From Deroplatys truncata (lineage: Eukaryota > Arthropoda > Insecta > Mantodea > Mantidae), in NCBI GenBank assembly GCA_030765065.1, contig CM060985.1:177136096-177200095 (forward strand): a DNA stretch of 64,000 nt, written 5' to 3'. The position numbers were made by a program, and so were the translations under genes. Under the pieces are notes generated by a model. That model did not search any database. It saw nothing but the letters and a program-made list of their open reading frames with translations, and was not told the origin of the DNA. The first letter of the stretch is position 1. Every line of letters begins with the position of its first letter. Below, in pieces: positions 45,689-57,304 of this stretch.

Positions 45689-46073
45689 TAGACCGTCTAA
45701 ATGAGTATGAAACTCTTGCCGCCAGCATAGGGATGAGATCCATATCCCACGTGCATCTGAGAGGGAGGCTTTAAATGAATGATAAATGTCAAAAGTTAAC
45801 ATGTATTATTTTACGGTGTGAGCATGTATACGGGTGGGACTTCTATTTTTCGTGAGAACTGTTGAGATAAATTGCCCTTAGACAGGAAATTGTAAATCTT
45901 CATGAACTTAAGTAACTTAAGGGAGGGAATTTATTGATGGTTGCAGCTGCCTTTGGGTGTGCTGTTAATTAAGTAATAAAGACATTGTTCAATTACTGTT
46001 TATTGCATGAATCATACACCTCGTGGGAAAAAAGATACAAGACATCTTTCCCGTTGTTATAACTAAGTATTTT

Positions 46074-46368
46074 AAATTTCTCTACTACGAAGAGTAAGTA
46101 AGGGAAGTATGGTATTCCACCCGAAAATTCGATAACGAGATTTCACCGGATATTTATGTTTTGAGCCCCCTGTTTTATTGAGAACTATTTTCGAGATATT
46201 GCTTGTTATTCCCTTAAATTCCCCAATAATTATATTTTTTCTCGAATTCGTTATTCATTTTTTTATGTCTTAGGCATGTAAAGAGAATGGAGTGCATCAC
46301 ATGGCAACCCACTCAAGTTTGTACAAGAGTAGAGAAAGTCATGTGAGTGTAACATATGAGAATTTTTT
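46074..46368 (-). repeat. Deleted Q repeat in right arm
   Basis: The mirror of 33545-33838 with the same two internal deletions. The insertion and its decay therefore happened before the arms were duplicated, or have been homogenised since. Confidence 0.85.
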
Positions 46369-47109
46369 TTAAATGCGATTCGTTTTTATTTCACTGTACA
46401 TACAGCTTGTAACACTGTAATTAGCTAATGTGTTTGAATCTCATGTATTTTTAATGAAAAAATCAATAGCGGATCGGATTCTGCCGGCATCTATAGTGCC
46501 AGATATGAATTAGAAATGTTAGTTCTGCAACCTTATGGCATCTAGCGTAGATAAAGCGAACTTTTACAATGGTGTGGGAGTCCTTATATGAGAGGGAAAA
46601 AATCAATACCGTGAATAGATTCCCCGCTTATGCGAAGGGTGAGTCGATAGCCGCTAAATTGTATACAGAAAGGGAGACAGAGGGGTCGCGACAGAATACT
46701 CAGGCGATTGTCTTTTAAACTGACGTGTAGGGAGACCTCGCTGTATACATACACGGTTTTAAGTAGCATGTTATTCATGTCGTAGAAAGCAACAACTCGC
46801 GGTAGGATGGTGAAAATTAAACCTTTCGATTTTTTTAAACATCTACAGATGTTAGGAGCGTTCGCCACAAAAATTGAAACTTGTATTTTTTATTTGATGC
46901 ATATGATTAGAGTTAACGCCGTGTACTTTATAGGGGTGAATCATGTCTCATAGCTGACTGGAAATGCAGACATTATTTTGATTACCTCCCTCACCCAAAG
47001 CCGAGGAGGAGGGACGAGCCTTTAAATGCTTCAAGTAAATGTCAACACGTGGACATGTAAGCGACCCTCGCAATTACCAACTCCAGCAGTAACCATTAAT
47101 ATATCCAGA

Positions 47110-47800
47110 AGACTCATGCACTATAGGTCCCCTTTGCCTGAAAGACCAATTGAACCATGCGAACCAATTAAAAAGCCATAAATTGATATAGAAGGTATCA
47201 TGTACTTGGGTCGGGCTTACATGAAAGACCAAATGAACCAAGTGAACCAATTAAAAAGCCATAAATTGATACAGAAGGTACCATGCACTATAGGTCCCCT
47301 TTGCCTGAAAGACCAATTGAACCATGCGAACCAATTAAAAAGCCATAAATTGATATAGAAGGTATCATGTACTTGGGTCGGGCTTACATGAAAGACCAAA
47401 TGAACCAAGTGAACCAATTAAAAAGCCATAAATTGATACAGAAGGTACCATGCGCTATAGGTCCCCTTTGCCTGAAAGACCAATTGAACCATGCGAACCA
47501 ATTAAAAAGCCATAAATTGATATAGAAGGTATCATGTACTTGGGTCGGGCTTACATGAGAGACCAAATGAACCAAGTGAACCAATTAAAAAGCCATAAAT
47601 TGATACAGAAGGTACCATGCACTATAGGTCCCCTTTGCCTGAAAGACCAATTGAACCATGCGAACCAATTAAAAAGCCATAAATTGATATAGAAGGTATC
47701 ATGTACTTGGGTCGGCCTTACATGAAAGACCAATTACAGCCAATTTAAATCAATTAAGCCAATTAAAAAGCCATAAATTGATATAGAAGGTCTCATACTA
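47110..47800 (-). repeat. Subterminal tandem repeats, right
   Basis: The mirror of the left array, with the same alternating A/B order and the same number of 167-bp dimers (four). Confidence 0.9.
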
Positions 47801-47807
47801 ACCTACT

Positions 47808-47813
47808 ATCACC
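47808..47813 (+). repeat. Target-site duplication, right (ATCACC)
   Basis: Directly follows the right terminus (...AACCTACT) and matches 32096-32101. Confidence 0.85.
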
Positions 47814-47914
47814 CTATCGCAAACTCTGGCTAGGGTCACCGGCTCAGAGGTGGAGAGTGTCATGTCAGACGCAAATTTAAACACAAGTCGAAAGAAATAC
47901 TAAATTACCCCAAA

Positions 47915-48240
47915 TGTCATTACAAATGCCTTTGAGAAGATTAAAAATTTCGAGAAATAATCAATGCAGAGGGTAATTTGGGGCCGGGAGATTTTGTTTA
48001 AAATCGCCTTATCACATCCTTGGGAGGTTTTGAATTTAATTCTCGGGTTTCACATTTAAACGACCTTTCGTTGTTGAGCTATGCTGTTCACAGATTCACA
48101 GACAAACAGCTAGGCACACGGTCCTTTAAAATTCTTTTGTTTTAACTCGGGGACCTCAAAACATGTACTCGCGGTGAAATCTCGACATCAAAGTTTTAGT
48201 TGGAACAGAAAAGCCCTCTGCTTACTGTATGACATGTAAT
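47915..48240 (+). repeat. Divergent Q fragment
   Basis: Decayed 3'-third motifs: GGTAATTTGGGGCCGGGAG, TGCTGTTCACAGATTCACAG and ATGTACTCGCGGTGAAATC. Confidence 0.5.
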
Positions 48241-48340
48241 CAGGGGCGGAGAGGGACATAGCACCCTCGACCTAAAGAGATCTTTTATGCCTAGGGAACT
48301 AATGGGGGGTCCCTAGAAAGGAGGGATGAGGCGAGAGGAA

Positions 48341-50220
48341 TCAGAGGGCGGCCGGATCAGGAGGCACAACAACAGCGGGCAGGATCCCTACATTTTCCTG
48401 TTGAAACTCCCCAATGGCAGCTGGTAAAATTGTCTTCCCTTCCCCCTGCAGGCTGCACGTCCCACTAGGAGGCCCAGACACGGAGACTGCCTCCATTCCC
48501 GGAGATAGTGTTACTGAGAACATGCTCTTTCCCTGCCATGTAACGCAGAGACTCCCGCCCACACTTGCAGCCCTAGACAACCAACCAGATGAAATGTGAG
48601 GCGAAACGACAAAAGAGAAGAAATGGAGGCACAGAAAATTTGGGGGATGTATTTAACCTTTCCAGGATTCATCTAATGACCTGGGGAAACCCTAGAAAAA
48701 GACTATGGGCCAGGAAGATTCGTCGCAGGAATTAAGTTCACGATCATCGAAATCCCCTCCCACCTGTAGACTTCCACATTCTACTGGAGGGTCCAGACTC
48801 AAACACTGCCCACATTGCCGGGGACAGTGTTAATGAGAGCAACCTTTTCCCTTCCAAATGCAAAGACAACCATCGGCACTTGCTGCCCTAGACAATCAGG
48901 CAGACGAAAGATGAACTGAAACGACGAAAGAGAAGAAATGGAGGCACAGAAAATTTGGGGGATGTAATTAACCTTTCCAGAGTTCATCTAGCGAACCGTG
49001 GAAACACAAGAAAAAAATCTGTTGTGTTACACTCTGACTTTCTCTACTCTTGTGCAAACTATTTTTACAAACGCTTATTCTCCATCTACTTCATGTTAAT
49101 CGAGATGTTAATCTTATTGCTAATTTTCTTGTAGATGCAAGGGGAATTGATAGGCTTTAAGCGATAGTCAAATGTTTAAGAGCTGGTTGCTATGTGGAGT
49201 TTTCCATTCTCTTTGCATTACCAGGACACAAAAAACAATAACGAATTTCCATTTGAGAAAAAGCATAACTATTGGAAAATTTAAGGGAATAACAAGCAAT
49301 ATCTCCAAAATGGTTCACTCAACAAAAAAATGTATATAACATAAATTGTGCATTTTAATGCGATCTACATTTTCTGTGTAGTAAAATTTTGTCTATGTCT
49401 TATGGTTTACTAGCTATGCAAAAGTCGTTCACAATGAAGAATACTTTTGGAGAAATTCCCAGAAAATTCGAGATATACAATTCATTTGTCATAAAAATCT
49501 CTTAAAAGTATGGTATTTAATTAAAAATTCTTGGATCCATTTTTGAGGAAATTAAAATTTTCAAAAATTTTCCATGTAAAGGGTAATCTTGGTTGGGGGG
49601 ATTTGCTTGAAAACCTTCGTGTCGCATCTCTGGAAGATACTGAACCTAAATACAAGTTTGGTGTTTATCTGACTTCGTTTCTGAGTTATGTTGTTCACAG
49701 ACAGACACATAGACGGACATGTTTCAAAAAATACCTTTATTAGATCCAGGGGGTCTCAAAACATGTATTTCCAGTGAAATCTCGGTATCGAATTTTTGGG
49801 TGGAATACAATACTTCCCCTACTTACTATACGTAGTCAGGAAAGTCGACCGCGAGAATTGAATCCACGATCAAACCCCGCACCCGCAGTAAGCTTGCATA
49901 TCCTATTATAGGGCCCAGATCCGGAGACCGCCCCCATTGCCTGGAACAGTGTTACTGAGAGCATCCTTTTCCCCTGCTATGCAACGTAGAGACTACCGCC
50001 GGCAGTTGCAATCCTAGACAACCAAGCAGACGAAAGGTGAAGTGAAACGAGAAAGGAGAAGAAATTAAGGCACAGAAAATTTAGGGGATGTAATTAACCT
50101 TTCCAGAATTCACCTAGGAAACCGGGGAAACCTTAGAAGAAAGCTATGGGTCAGAAAGTTTTACCGCAGGATTCAACCCACGATCATCCAAATTCCCGCA
50201 ATATTTTGAACAATATCATT
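48341..50220 (+). repeat. Tandem array of about 0.3-kb units, split by a Q repeat
   Basis: Three related units lie at about 48374-48715, 48716-49012 and 49851-50200. Each has a CAGTGTTA-type stretch (AGTGTTACTGAGA), a CCTAGACAACCA stretch, GAGAAGAAATGGAGGCACAG and TTAACCTTTCCAG, and closes with a decayed CACGATCATC. A Q repeat interrupts the array between units 2 and 3, with loss of about 8 bases of array. Confidence 0.75.
49013..49843 (+). repeat. Q repeat inserted in the tandem array
   Basis: It runs from AATCTGTTGTGTTACACTC to ACTTACTATACGTAG. Array sequence resumes directly with TCAGGAAAGTCGACCGCG. In this copy the last TAGAGAAAGT is replaced by array sequence. Confidence 0.85.
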
Positions 50221-50544
50221 AGTTAAAATCCACTTAAACTCTGGCTATTACTTCGATTCGTATAAGTGTACATTTGGGGCTAAGAACATGTGAAACACCC
50301 TATAGCAAGTATTATTACGCATAAGCCGCTCAGGACATCATGCTCACCGAACAATAATCTTCCGCATGACTAGTGTTTTCACAGTGACTGCATTTCTGTC
50401 TGAGAGCCACGCATTCTGATCACATGTCATGCTTTAATTGCTACATCATAGTGATTGCTAGCGTCTACAGAAATCCCTATAATGGGTCACAGATTATGAA
50501 AATCCATATTAATTAGGTCATGTATATTTTTATAATACTATGTA
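50221..50544. other. No recognisable feature
   Basis: No repeat, RNA or credible ORF. Confidence 0.4.
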
Positions 50545-51335
50545 GTGGAATTATTGTATTCGGCCCAAAACCGTGGTGTCGAGATTTCACCGGAAATATA
50601 TATTTTAAGGTACCCTGAAACCAAAAAAGTCAGTTTTAGAGAAAGATCTGTATGTTTGTGTTCGTGAACAGCATAATTCAAAAACGAAAAGTCGGATAAA
50701 CACCAAATTTGGTATTTAGATTTAGGATCTTCCAGAGATGCGACACGAAGGTTTCCAAGAAAATTCCCCTACCCCAGATTACCCTTTACATGGAACATTT
50801 ATCGAAAAGTTTAATTTTCTCAAAAATAGCTCGTAACGATTTTGCTTAAAATATCATATGTTTAAGATATTTTCATCACAAATGAAATGTATGTCTCGAA
50901 TTTTCTAGGAATGTGCTCCAAAAGTATTCTTCATTGTGAACGACTTTTGAATAATTGGTAAACCAAAATTTTACTATACACAAAATGTAGATCGCGTTAA
51001 AATACAGAATTTATGACCTATACATTTTTTTGTAGAGTGAACCATTTTCGAGATATTTCTTGTTATTCCCTTAAATGTTCCAGTACTTATACTTTTCTCA
51101 AATTCGTTATTCATTTTTTTTCCTGGACATACAAAGAGAATTGAATGCGCCACATAGCAACCAGCTCTTAAAACATTTGACTATCCCTTAAAGCCTACCA
51201 TATTCCCTTGTATCTACAAAAAAATTAGCAATAAGATTAACATCTCGATTAATATGAAGCATATGGAGAATAAGCGTTTATAAAAATAATAATAAGAGTA
51301 GAGATAGTCATGTGAATGTAACTCATCAGAATTTT
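50545..51335 (-). repeat. Q repeat, minus strand
   Basis: It opens with a decayed 3' end (ATACTATGTAGTGGAATTATTG) and runs through all landmarks to the Q start at about 51335. Confidence 0.75.
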
Positions 51336-51339
51336 TTAA

Positions 51340-52600
51340 ATTGTTTATACTCTGATAAAAGCTCTAACAACTTTGATTAAAGCACCCCATATTAAGGATA
51401 TTTACATGCAAAATAAAATGTGCCTGTTGAATTCTCAGAGATTAGGCTATGAAATCGTCTTCATTTGAAAGGAGATTTGTATTATATAGTTTGTAAACAT
51501 TAAACGATAGACGAAAACGTACTGTACAAAACTGCAGATCTCTTTAAACCGCACAATTTAGTTTAAATAACATTCTTTTTAGCAAAAGCGATTTATGAGA
51601 TTCCGTTATTAATGTTTGAAATTGCTCTTTACTTGGTCATTATCTTAAAGTCGTATCAACATTCAGTTGTTTCTCGCGATATCATGGAAACAGTATGGAA
51701 TTTTAAGACCAGCATATAGCGTCCAGTTGTTAAACATTTGACTTTCAATTAGAGATAGAGGATGTGAGTCTAACATATTTGATTTTTACTTTTTGTACTA
51801 CGTATTTTAGGTAGGGGAAGTATTAATTTCCACCCAAAAACTTGATAGCGAGATTTCACCGGAAATACATCTTTTGAGACGCCCTGAATCCAAATAAATT
51901 ATTTTGGGAAACACGCCCGTGGGTGTCTGTCTGAACAAACTCAAAAACGAAAAGTCGGATAAATACCAAACTTGGTATTTTAATCTAGTACCTTCCAAGC
52001 ATCCCCCACCCCAACAACACCTTATATAGAACATTTTTTAAAAATGTTGCTTTTCTAAAAATGGCTGTAAAGGTTTTGATTAAAATACATATGAGAGAAG
52101 TTTACATAAAAATGAAATGTATAGCTTAAATTTTCTGATAATAGTCTTTGAAGCCACCTTTTTTCTGAAGAAGGTCTGTATTATCTCATATAACTGCTAT
52201 ACTTTAAGCGACATATGAAAACGTACTACACAAAACATTTAGATATCTTTAAAACACACAATTTATTTCAAATAGCATTTTTTTTAGCAAAAACCATTTC
52301 TGAGATATTCGTTATTAATAGTTAGAATTTCTCATTGCTTGCCAGTTCTTTTGAAGTCCTATCAATTCAGTTGTTTCTCGCGATGTCATGGAAACAGTAT
52401 GGGATTTTAAGGCCTGCATATGGCGTCCAGTTGTTAAACATTTGACTGTCACTGTTCTCTATGTATCTAAGGAATGTGTAATATAGGTATTTCTGCAAAG
52501 TTTTATTTGGATTAAATGCAGTAAATAGAATTTAGTAAGAATGGATTGTATCAGAAAGTAACAAAGATAGAGGGTAGTGAACGTCATGTAAATGTATTGT
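51340..52600 (-). repeat. Two divergent Q repeats (subfamily b)
   Basis: 51340-51760 is a middle-to-start piece. 51788-52600 is a longer copy starting TACTTTTTGTACTACGTATT. Both share CGATATCATGG/CGATGTCATGG...AACAGTATGG with the copy at 11.5-12.3 kb, which defines the subfamily. Confidence 0.6.
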
Positions 52601-53232
52601 TCGGCTGTCCCTTGCTTGCTTTATGTCACCTTCCATTAGGCGTTGCGTAAATCCCTCTTCAGGCTTTTTTTTTTCGGCCAAGCTACCTGTTGCATGAGGC
52701 ATGGGTGAGTGAGTGCTGGAAGTGAGGCCTTGGGATAGGCCTTAGGTTTTCCTCTATGGAGGGTTGGAATTAGGCTTTCATGGTGAAGCAGTAACCGGCG
52801 GCGTACATGAGCTTGTTCATCTCATGCGGATTTTCAAATATTATGTTTAGGCATTCTTTTTGCATGCTGTTGGTCTGCGCTTCTAAAAAGGTAAAGGTAT
52901 TTATGTACCATGTTCCTTTTTGTATTCGAAATTTGTAGCAACCATGTTGTATCTTAGCTGATTTATCATTTACTTAAGTACATTTTTGTTTGCAAGCGTA
53001 AGGATACTTTGTTAAACTGCCCTCACTCAGCGCTCATGTAAGTTATTGCCAGTGTTCAAAGCGGTAACTGAATTTCCAGCCAGCCAGTGAATTCAGTAAT
53101 TCCAGCTGTACTGTGTAATTTGAAGTCAGTACACATCTTGATGATTCTCTCTCCTTTGTACTAAAAGGCGAAGTATTTGGGATTAAAAATATATGTGAGG
53201 GGAGTTTGAAGTCCACCTTCAAACTTCAGACA
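52601..53232. other. No recognisable feature
   Basis: Unique-looking sequence with no supported gene. Confidence 0.4.
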
Positions 53233-54527
53233 GTGATTCCTGACTAGAAATGGGGCACAAAACTTCATATCACCTTGTGTCCAGAAATGCATAGTACTCA
53301 CGGTAGATAGCACTGAAGAACGACTTCAAACAAAGAGCCCTAGCACACTGTACATGGCCTGACTCCCACCCATGTTACAACAGATGTTCAAAGTAGCCTC
53401 CATGGTATGCAATGCGCGCGTTCACACGTCGCATCATCGATTACGTTTGAATGTTTCGGACTGTGTCCGAATATCGTCACAGGCTACATGGAGATGCTGT
53501 TGTAGGGTCTGAACTTCAGCGAAAGGCTCACCGTACACAATGCTCTTCAGATGCCCCACAAGTAGACATCCAGTGGGTTTAGGTCCGGTGAAGAGCAGGT
53601 CATGCAATAGGACCTCAACATGCTATACAACGTTTGGGGAAGATGATGTTGAGGTGTCGGCGAACATTAATATGGAAATGGCGTACTGCTGCCACATTAC
53701 CTGTCGTATTGACAAAGAGCACATTCTCTAGCAATGGAGGCAGATTTTTTACGTTTCTCCGTTTTGGCGTTGTGGAAGAAGAACTGGTTCAAATAGGCGG
53801 TCGCCAATTATCTCTGCCCAAACATTGATGCTCAACCGCTGCTGATGAGACGCTTCAACCTTCCGTGAGGATTTTCTGTAGCCCAGAGATGACGATTATT
53901 TAGATTAATGATGCCATCTCTAACTAAGGTTACTTCTTCGGTGAAGAGAACTGAAGGCAGAAATCCCCTAATGCTGATGGCCTGTTGCAGAAACCAGGCA
54001 CACAATCCTTCCTCTGCAGGGAAATCCGCCGGTGATAATCCCTGCACACGTTGGAGGTCATGTAGGATACATACAACCGTCCTTTTGTTTACACCACGTT
54101 GGTGGGCCAATTGCCTGGTACTTGTACCAGAGTTGTTCTCAATATTAGGGAGAGCATATTCCTCCACATCTGGTGTACACACAGTCCCCGGCCACCCTCA
54201 ACGTTCGTCTGTCTCAAAGGACCCATGCTCACACAAACGCCGAAAAACGGCTTAAATGTTGTGTAATGTGGGTGGCGCTGTCTATCAGGGTACGTGGCTA
54301 GGTGCTGCCTCTGTAAAGTTTCCACCTACTTGCCGTACACAAACATCATCTCGGATGTTCCTGAAATGAATCCCGGACCATTTGCTTCTATATTCCTTAA
54401 ATTACACTATCTGTAACACACTGCAAGTTATGAGAGAATGTCGTCAGTGCCATCTACCGTGCAAACTATACATTTCGTAACAAAAAGTGATATGAACTTT
54501 TGTGTTCCGTTTACAGTCAAGAATCAC
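53233..54527 (-). mobile_element. DDE transposon with about 85-bp TIRs
   Basis: The termini are inverted over about 85 bases: GTGATTCCTGACTAGAAATG at the left and GTGATTCTTGACTGTAAACG (minus strand) at the right. Both continue with CACAAAA, TTCATATCAC and CACGGTAGAT. Length is 1.3 kb, and the transposase relic lies on the minus strand. Confidence 0.85.
53460..54182 (-). pseudogene. DDE transposase, broken, D-to-E at first catalytic site
   Basis: The 54182-53832 frame shows TRQLAHQRGVNKRTVVCIL (HTH), DLQRVQGLSPADFP and SVLFTEEVTLVRDG, with Glu where relatives have the first catalytic Asp (LFTDE). NNRHLWATENPHG follows. Past a frame break, PDLNP and LDVYLWGHLK (third Asp region) are readable near 53550-53590. 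The second motif is not recognisable. It is the same branch as the fragment at 22.6 kb. Confidence 0.8.
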
Positions 54528-54773
54528 CCACTGGAGTTTGTCGGTGGACTTAAAACGCAGTGTATTGAAGCAGTATTTTATATCACAACATTGTAAATGT
54601 CAGAGTGATTGTAGTGTAAATTAGCATTATTGTATGACAAAGATTTGAGATGTTTGTTAATTATAAGCATTGTTAGGAAATAAGTTTACACGGCCTCACT
54701 GAAACCGACAATAGGAGCGGGTAACAATGTAGCGAGGGGGTGAGTTGTTTATCAGTTATAAGAGAGAAACAAA
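54528..54773. other. No recognisable feature
   Basis: Left flank of a promoter-like segment. Nothing is identified. Confidence 0.3.
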
Positions 54774-54978
54774 TGACGTCAGAGTAGCCCGTTTTTCTGT
54801 AGAAATGGAGGGAATATCTTCCCTAGAGCATATGTGTTCGTAATTTTTATTGGATAAAAAAATAGACGCTAATGTTGGCGCGCTTTATTAACCAATAGCA
54901 GCTCTGTTATAACATTTAGGCATATCAGGGTGAGGGAGTATAAATTCTAAAGCCAGAGACAGGTATCGCCCAGTTCAA
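54774..54978 (+). promoter_or_regulatory. Promoter-like module (CRE, CCAAT, TATA, initiator)
   Basis: TGACGTCA lies at 54774-54781, CCAAT at 54892-54896, TATAAAT at 54939-54945 and CCCAGTTC (initiator-like, A at 54972) 33 bases after the TATA. AATAAA occurs twice about 190 bases on (about 55158 and 55172). This order (promoter, start, polyadenylation signal within some 200 bases) resembles U3-R of an LTR. A TGTTAA...AGTAACA pair (54655, 55220) could be its ends, but no target duplication is seen. Confidence 0.4.
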
Positions 54979-55368
54979 CATAATCTTTCACGAAGTACAC
55001 GTTACGTAATTCTACAGAATCTCTCGCGTCGTAAAGTTAGTTACAAAAATGTGAAATACTCGAATTAATAATGTGCGGCAAATAAGTGATTATAGTTACA
55101 TTCGAAAATATAACAGTTTCAGTCGGGCGTGTATCAAGAGTAAATATGTGGATTCAATAAAATGTGACGGCAATAAAAGTGTAAAAACAAATTCTTTTAT
55201 CAGTGTTATCTTTAGTAACAACTCCTTTCCGTTTACACACCCTGTTCATGAGATCTGCTCGACTGAGTAATAATAGCTAGCCGGAGGACAAAGAACACAA
55301 AAATTCAAAAATAGTAAAACAATAACAGGCGCTCAGCAAATAACATAACACAAACGTTACCGCAACAG

Positions 55369-55404
55369 TATATATAAACGGCAAAAATCCGGTCTGTTAT
55401 CAGT
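55369..55404 (+). promoter_or_regulatory. TATA plus TCAGT initiator
   Basis: TATATATAAA at 55369-55378 and TCAGT at 55400-55404 (A at 55402) have the spacing of an arthropod core promoter (29 bases from TATAAA to +1). No coding region is evident downstream before the mariner at 56.0 kb. Confidence 0.45.
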
Positions 55405-56028
55405 TTTACAGTGTCCGAGATTCTCACGTCCTTTAGGTTTATGTCTTTTGTTGACTAAGAAAATTTAGTAGAGAAATTTTAAATTAAACGTATCAGTCCA
55501 GAAAATATTAAATTATGCGTATCAGTGCAGAACGCCTTCAGTAATATAAAGTAGATATAAGAATAAGCGTTTATAGAGATGGTTTATAAAGGAGTGCGTA
55601 GAGAAAGTCATGTGAATGCAGAACATTATCTTTTTAAACAACATATTTAAAATGTATGTATTATGGCTTTAGGGAAATATTTATCAGATAATTAAACTTT
55701 TATTTTACGTCATTAAGTCTCAACCCTGTACCATACCATCTTACTTAGTCACATGTCCATAGAGGCGTGTGTATCTCTGCTTCTGTGACGGGCACATGCA
55801 GCTTCGACACGTGTTCACATAGACCTTAGTTCCAGACAACTCACCCCTATAAGAGGTGGGCAAATGGCAACTTTGATACCTGTCCACAGAAGCACGTGCA
55901 TACCAGAAGTATTTCTGCTTCTATACAGAACTTGCTCCTACCTGCTTTCATTATCTGTGGATAAATGGCAAAATATGCGCTATTACCATCTATTACCATA
56001 AGTCGAAATATGGGTGGTGGTATTATTA
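55405..56028. other. Small Q start fragment, otherwise nothing
   Basis: 55545-55650 is a decayed Q start on the minus strand (GTAGAGAAAGTCATGTGAATG). The rest has no recognisable feature. Confidence 0.4.
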
Positions 56029-57242
56029 GCTTGTCCCATAAGTAATGTCGGTTTTTAAGTTTAGTGTTTTATAAAATAGATATGGTTTTCTATGGTTCGC
56101 CAATTCTATTTACAGGATACCATGACTAGTATTGGTATATTAGTAGAATGTGTCAATCGTCAGTTGTTGATAACAACCCAAAATGGAAGTTAAAAGTTTG
56201 AGATTATAGTTCTTCTAAAGCACTACTGGAAACAAGATTATAAAGCTGCTGCCACGGCTCGAAAAATATGTGAAGTGGAAGAAGAAGATGTTGTTAGTGA
56301 GCGTGTGGCACAACAGTGATTCCAACGTTTCAACACTGGAGCAGAAAACATTACAGATTTACCACGTTCTAGAAGACCTAAATTATGGGATATTGAGAAT
56401 ACACTCAAAGTTTTGGAATAAAATCTACAAGAAGTACTCGTAGACTGTCAGAAGAACTTGGTCCATCAAAAGATATCATACATCTCCAGATTAAGAAACT
56501 TGGAAAACCAAACAGAAGCCGTAGATCTGTACCTCATGAATTGACACCCCAACAGGCTCAACGTAGAGTGGATATCTGTCATCAGCTTATCGGAAATCCC
56601 ATGGATTGTATATTTATCAGGAGAATTGTCCCATGTGATGAAAAATGGGTCTATTACCGCAACGCTGACGAATTGAAACAGTGGCTCAGTCCCCGTCAAC
56701 CTGCCAAAATCATCGTTAAAAGTTAGTTAACCCCCAAAGTAATGTGTGTCTGGTGGAATTTTGAAGGAGTGATTTACCGGGAGTTTGTTCCAAAAGGGTG
56801 TGCAGTCAACTCGTAAATTTATTCTAAACAACTGGAGCGAGTTCATAAAACGGAGACACCCGCATTAGTTAACCGAAATGCAGTTCTCTTGCAGCAGAAG
56901 AATGCAACACCTCTAGTACAAGAGGTAGTAATTGGAAGGAGTCAAATTGCTAGAACACCGAGAATACAGTCCTGATCTTGCGCCTTCAGAGTACCATCTG
57001 TTTCGATACATGGCCCATTCCTTGCTTGGAAGAAATTTCGAAAACTTTGAAGCTGTAGAAGTGGGTCTCAACGAATTAAAAAATCAGAGACTGGTAACGT
57101 CGCGGGATAATAAATCTCGCTGAAAGATGGCTAAAGACCATAGAATCTGATTGTCTCTACTTTGAAGAGTAGCACAATTTCTTGTCAGAAAGCGTTCCAA
57201 ATAAATTTTTGTTTAAAATACGACATTAATTGAGATACCGTC
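56029..57242 (+). mobile_element. mariner transposon, inactive
   Basis: A 1214-bp element flanked by TA (56027-56028, 57243-57244). Its termini are GCTTGTCCCATAAGTAATGTCG at the left and a relative ending in AATTAATGTCG (minus strand) at the right. It contains one plus-strand transposase relic. Confidence 0.9.
56182..57123 (+). pseudogene. mariner transposase, broken
   Basis: From the ATG at 56182 the HTH region is frameshifted (ATARKICEVEEEDVV, RFNTGAENITDLPRSRRPK in another frame). The best block is 56541-56726: LTPQQAQRRVDICHQLIGNP, then IVPCDEKWVYYRN with the first catalytic Asp and WLSPRQPAKIIV. At the second site LLQQKNATPL has Lys in place of Asp. At the third, YSPDLAPSEYHLF has Glu in place of Asp. 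Two of the three DD34D residues are therefore lost, besides several frameshifts. Confidence 0.9.
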
Positions 57243-57304
57243 TATAATAATGCAAACCGGTATTTACTTTGGAGACTGAATAACGAAACAACAAAAACAA
57301 CTCA

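Larger units (their letters stand above)
32102..47807. mobile_element. 15.7-kb palindromic transposon, Polinton-like ends
   Basis: Nearly the whole element is one inverted repeat: left arm 32102-39831, right arm 40194-47807, spacer 39832-40193. The ends are exact inverted termini (5'-AGTAGGTTAGTATGAGACC...) bounded by a 6-bp direct repeat. Beyond the termini the flanks are unrelated. Each arm has the same genes in mirror order (A, B, C). The arms differ by scattered single bases and by 117 bases in the gene A repeat, so this is not a mirrored duplicate made by assembly. Length, 6-bp duplication and a 5'-AG end fit Polinton/Maverick elements, but no polymerase, integrase, ATPase, protease or capsid gene is seen. 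It is non-autonomous or of a new type. Confidence 0.85.
40194..47807 (-). repeat. Right arm of the giant inverted repeat
   Basis: A mirror copy of 32102-39831 and 116 bases shorter, almost all of which is explained by three fewer 39-bp units in gene A. Single-base differences are scattered throughout (for example gene C K/R and S/F changes, and small AT or AAT length changes near 45200 and 45660). Confidence 0.9.

Noticed and set aside
32102-47807. Giant palindrome as an assembly artefact
   Set aside because: The arms differ by scattered substitutions and by three repeat units, the spacer is unique, and both outer ends stop at the same base next to a 6-bp direct duplication. A mirrored misassembly would not produce a target duplication. 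Long-read support would still be welcome.
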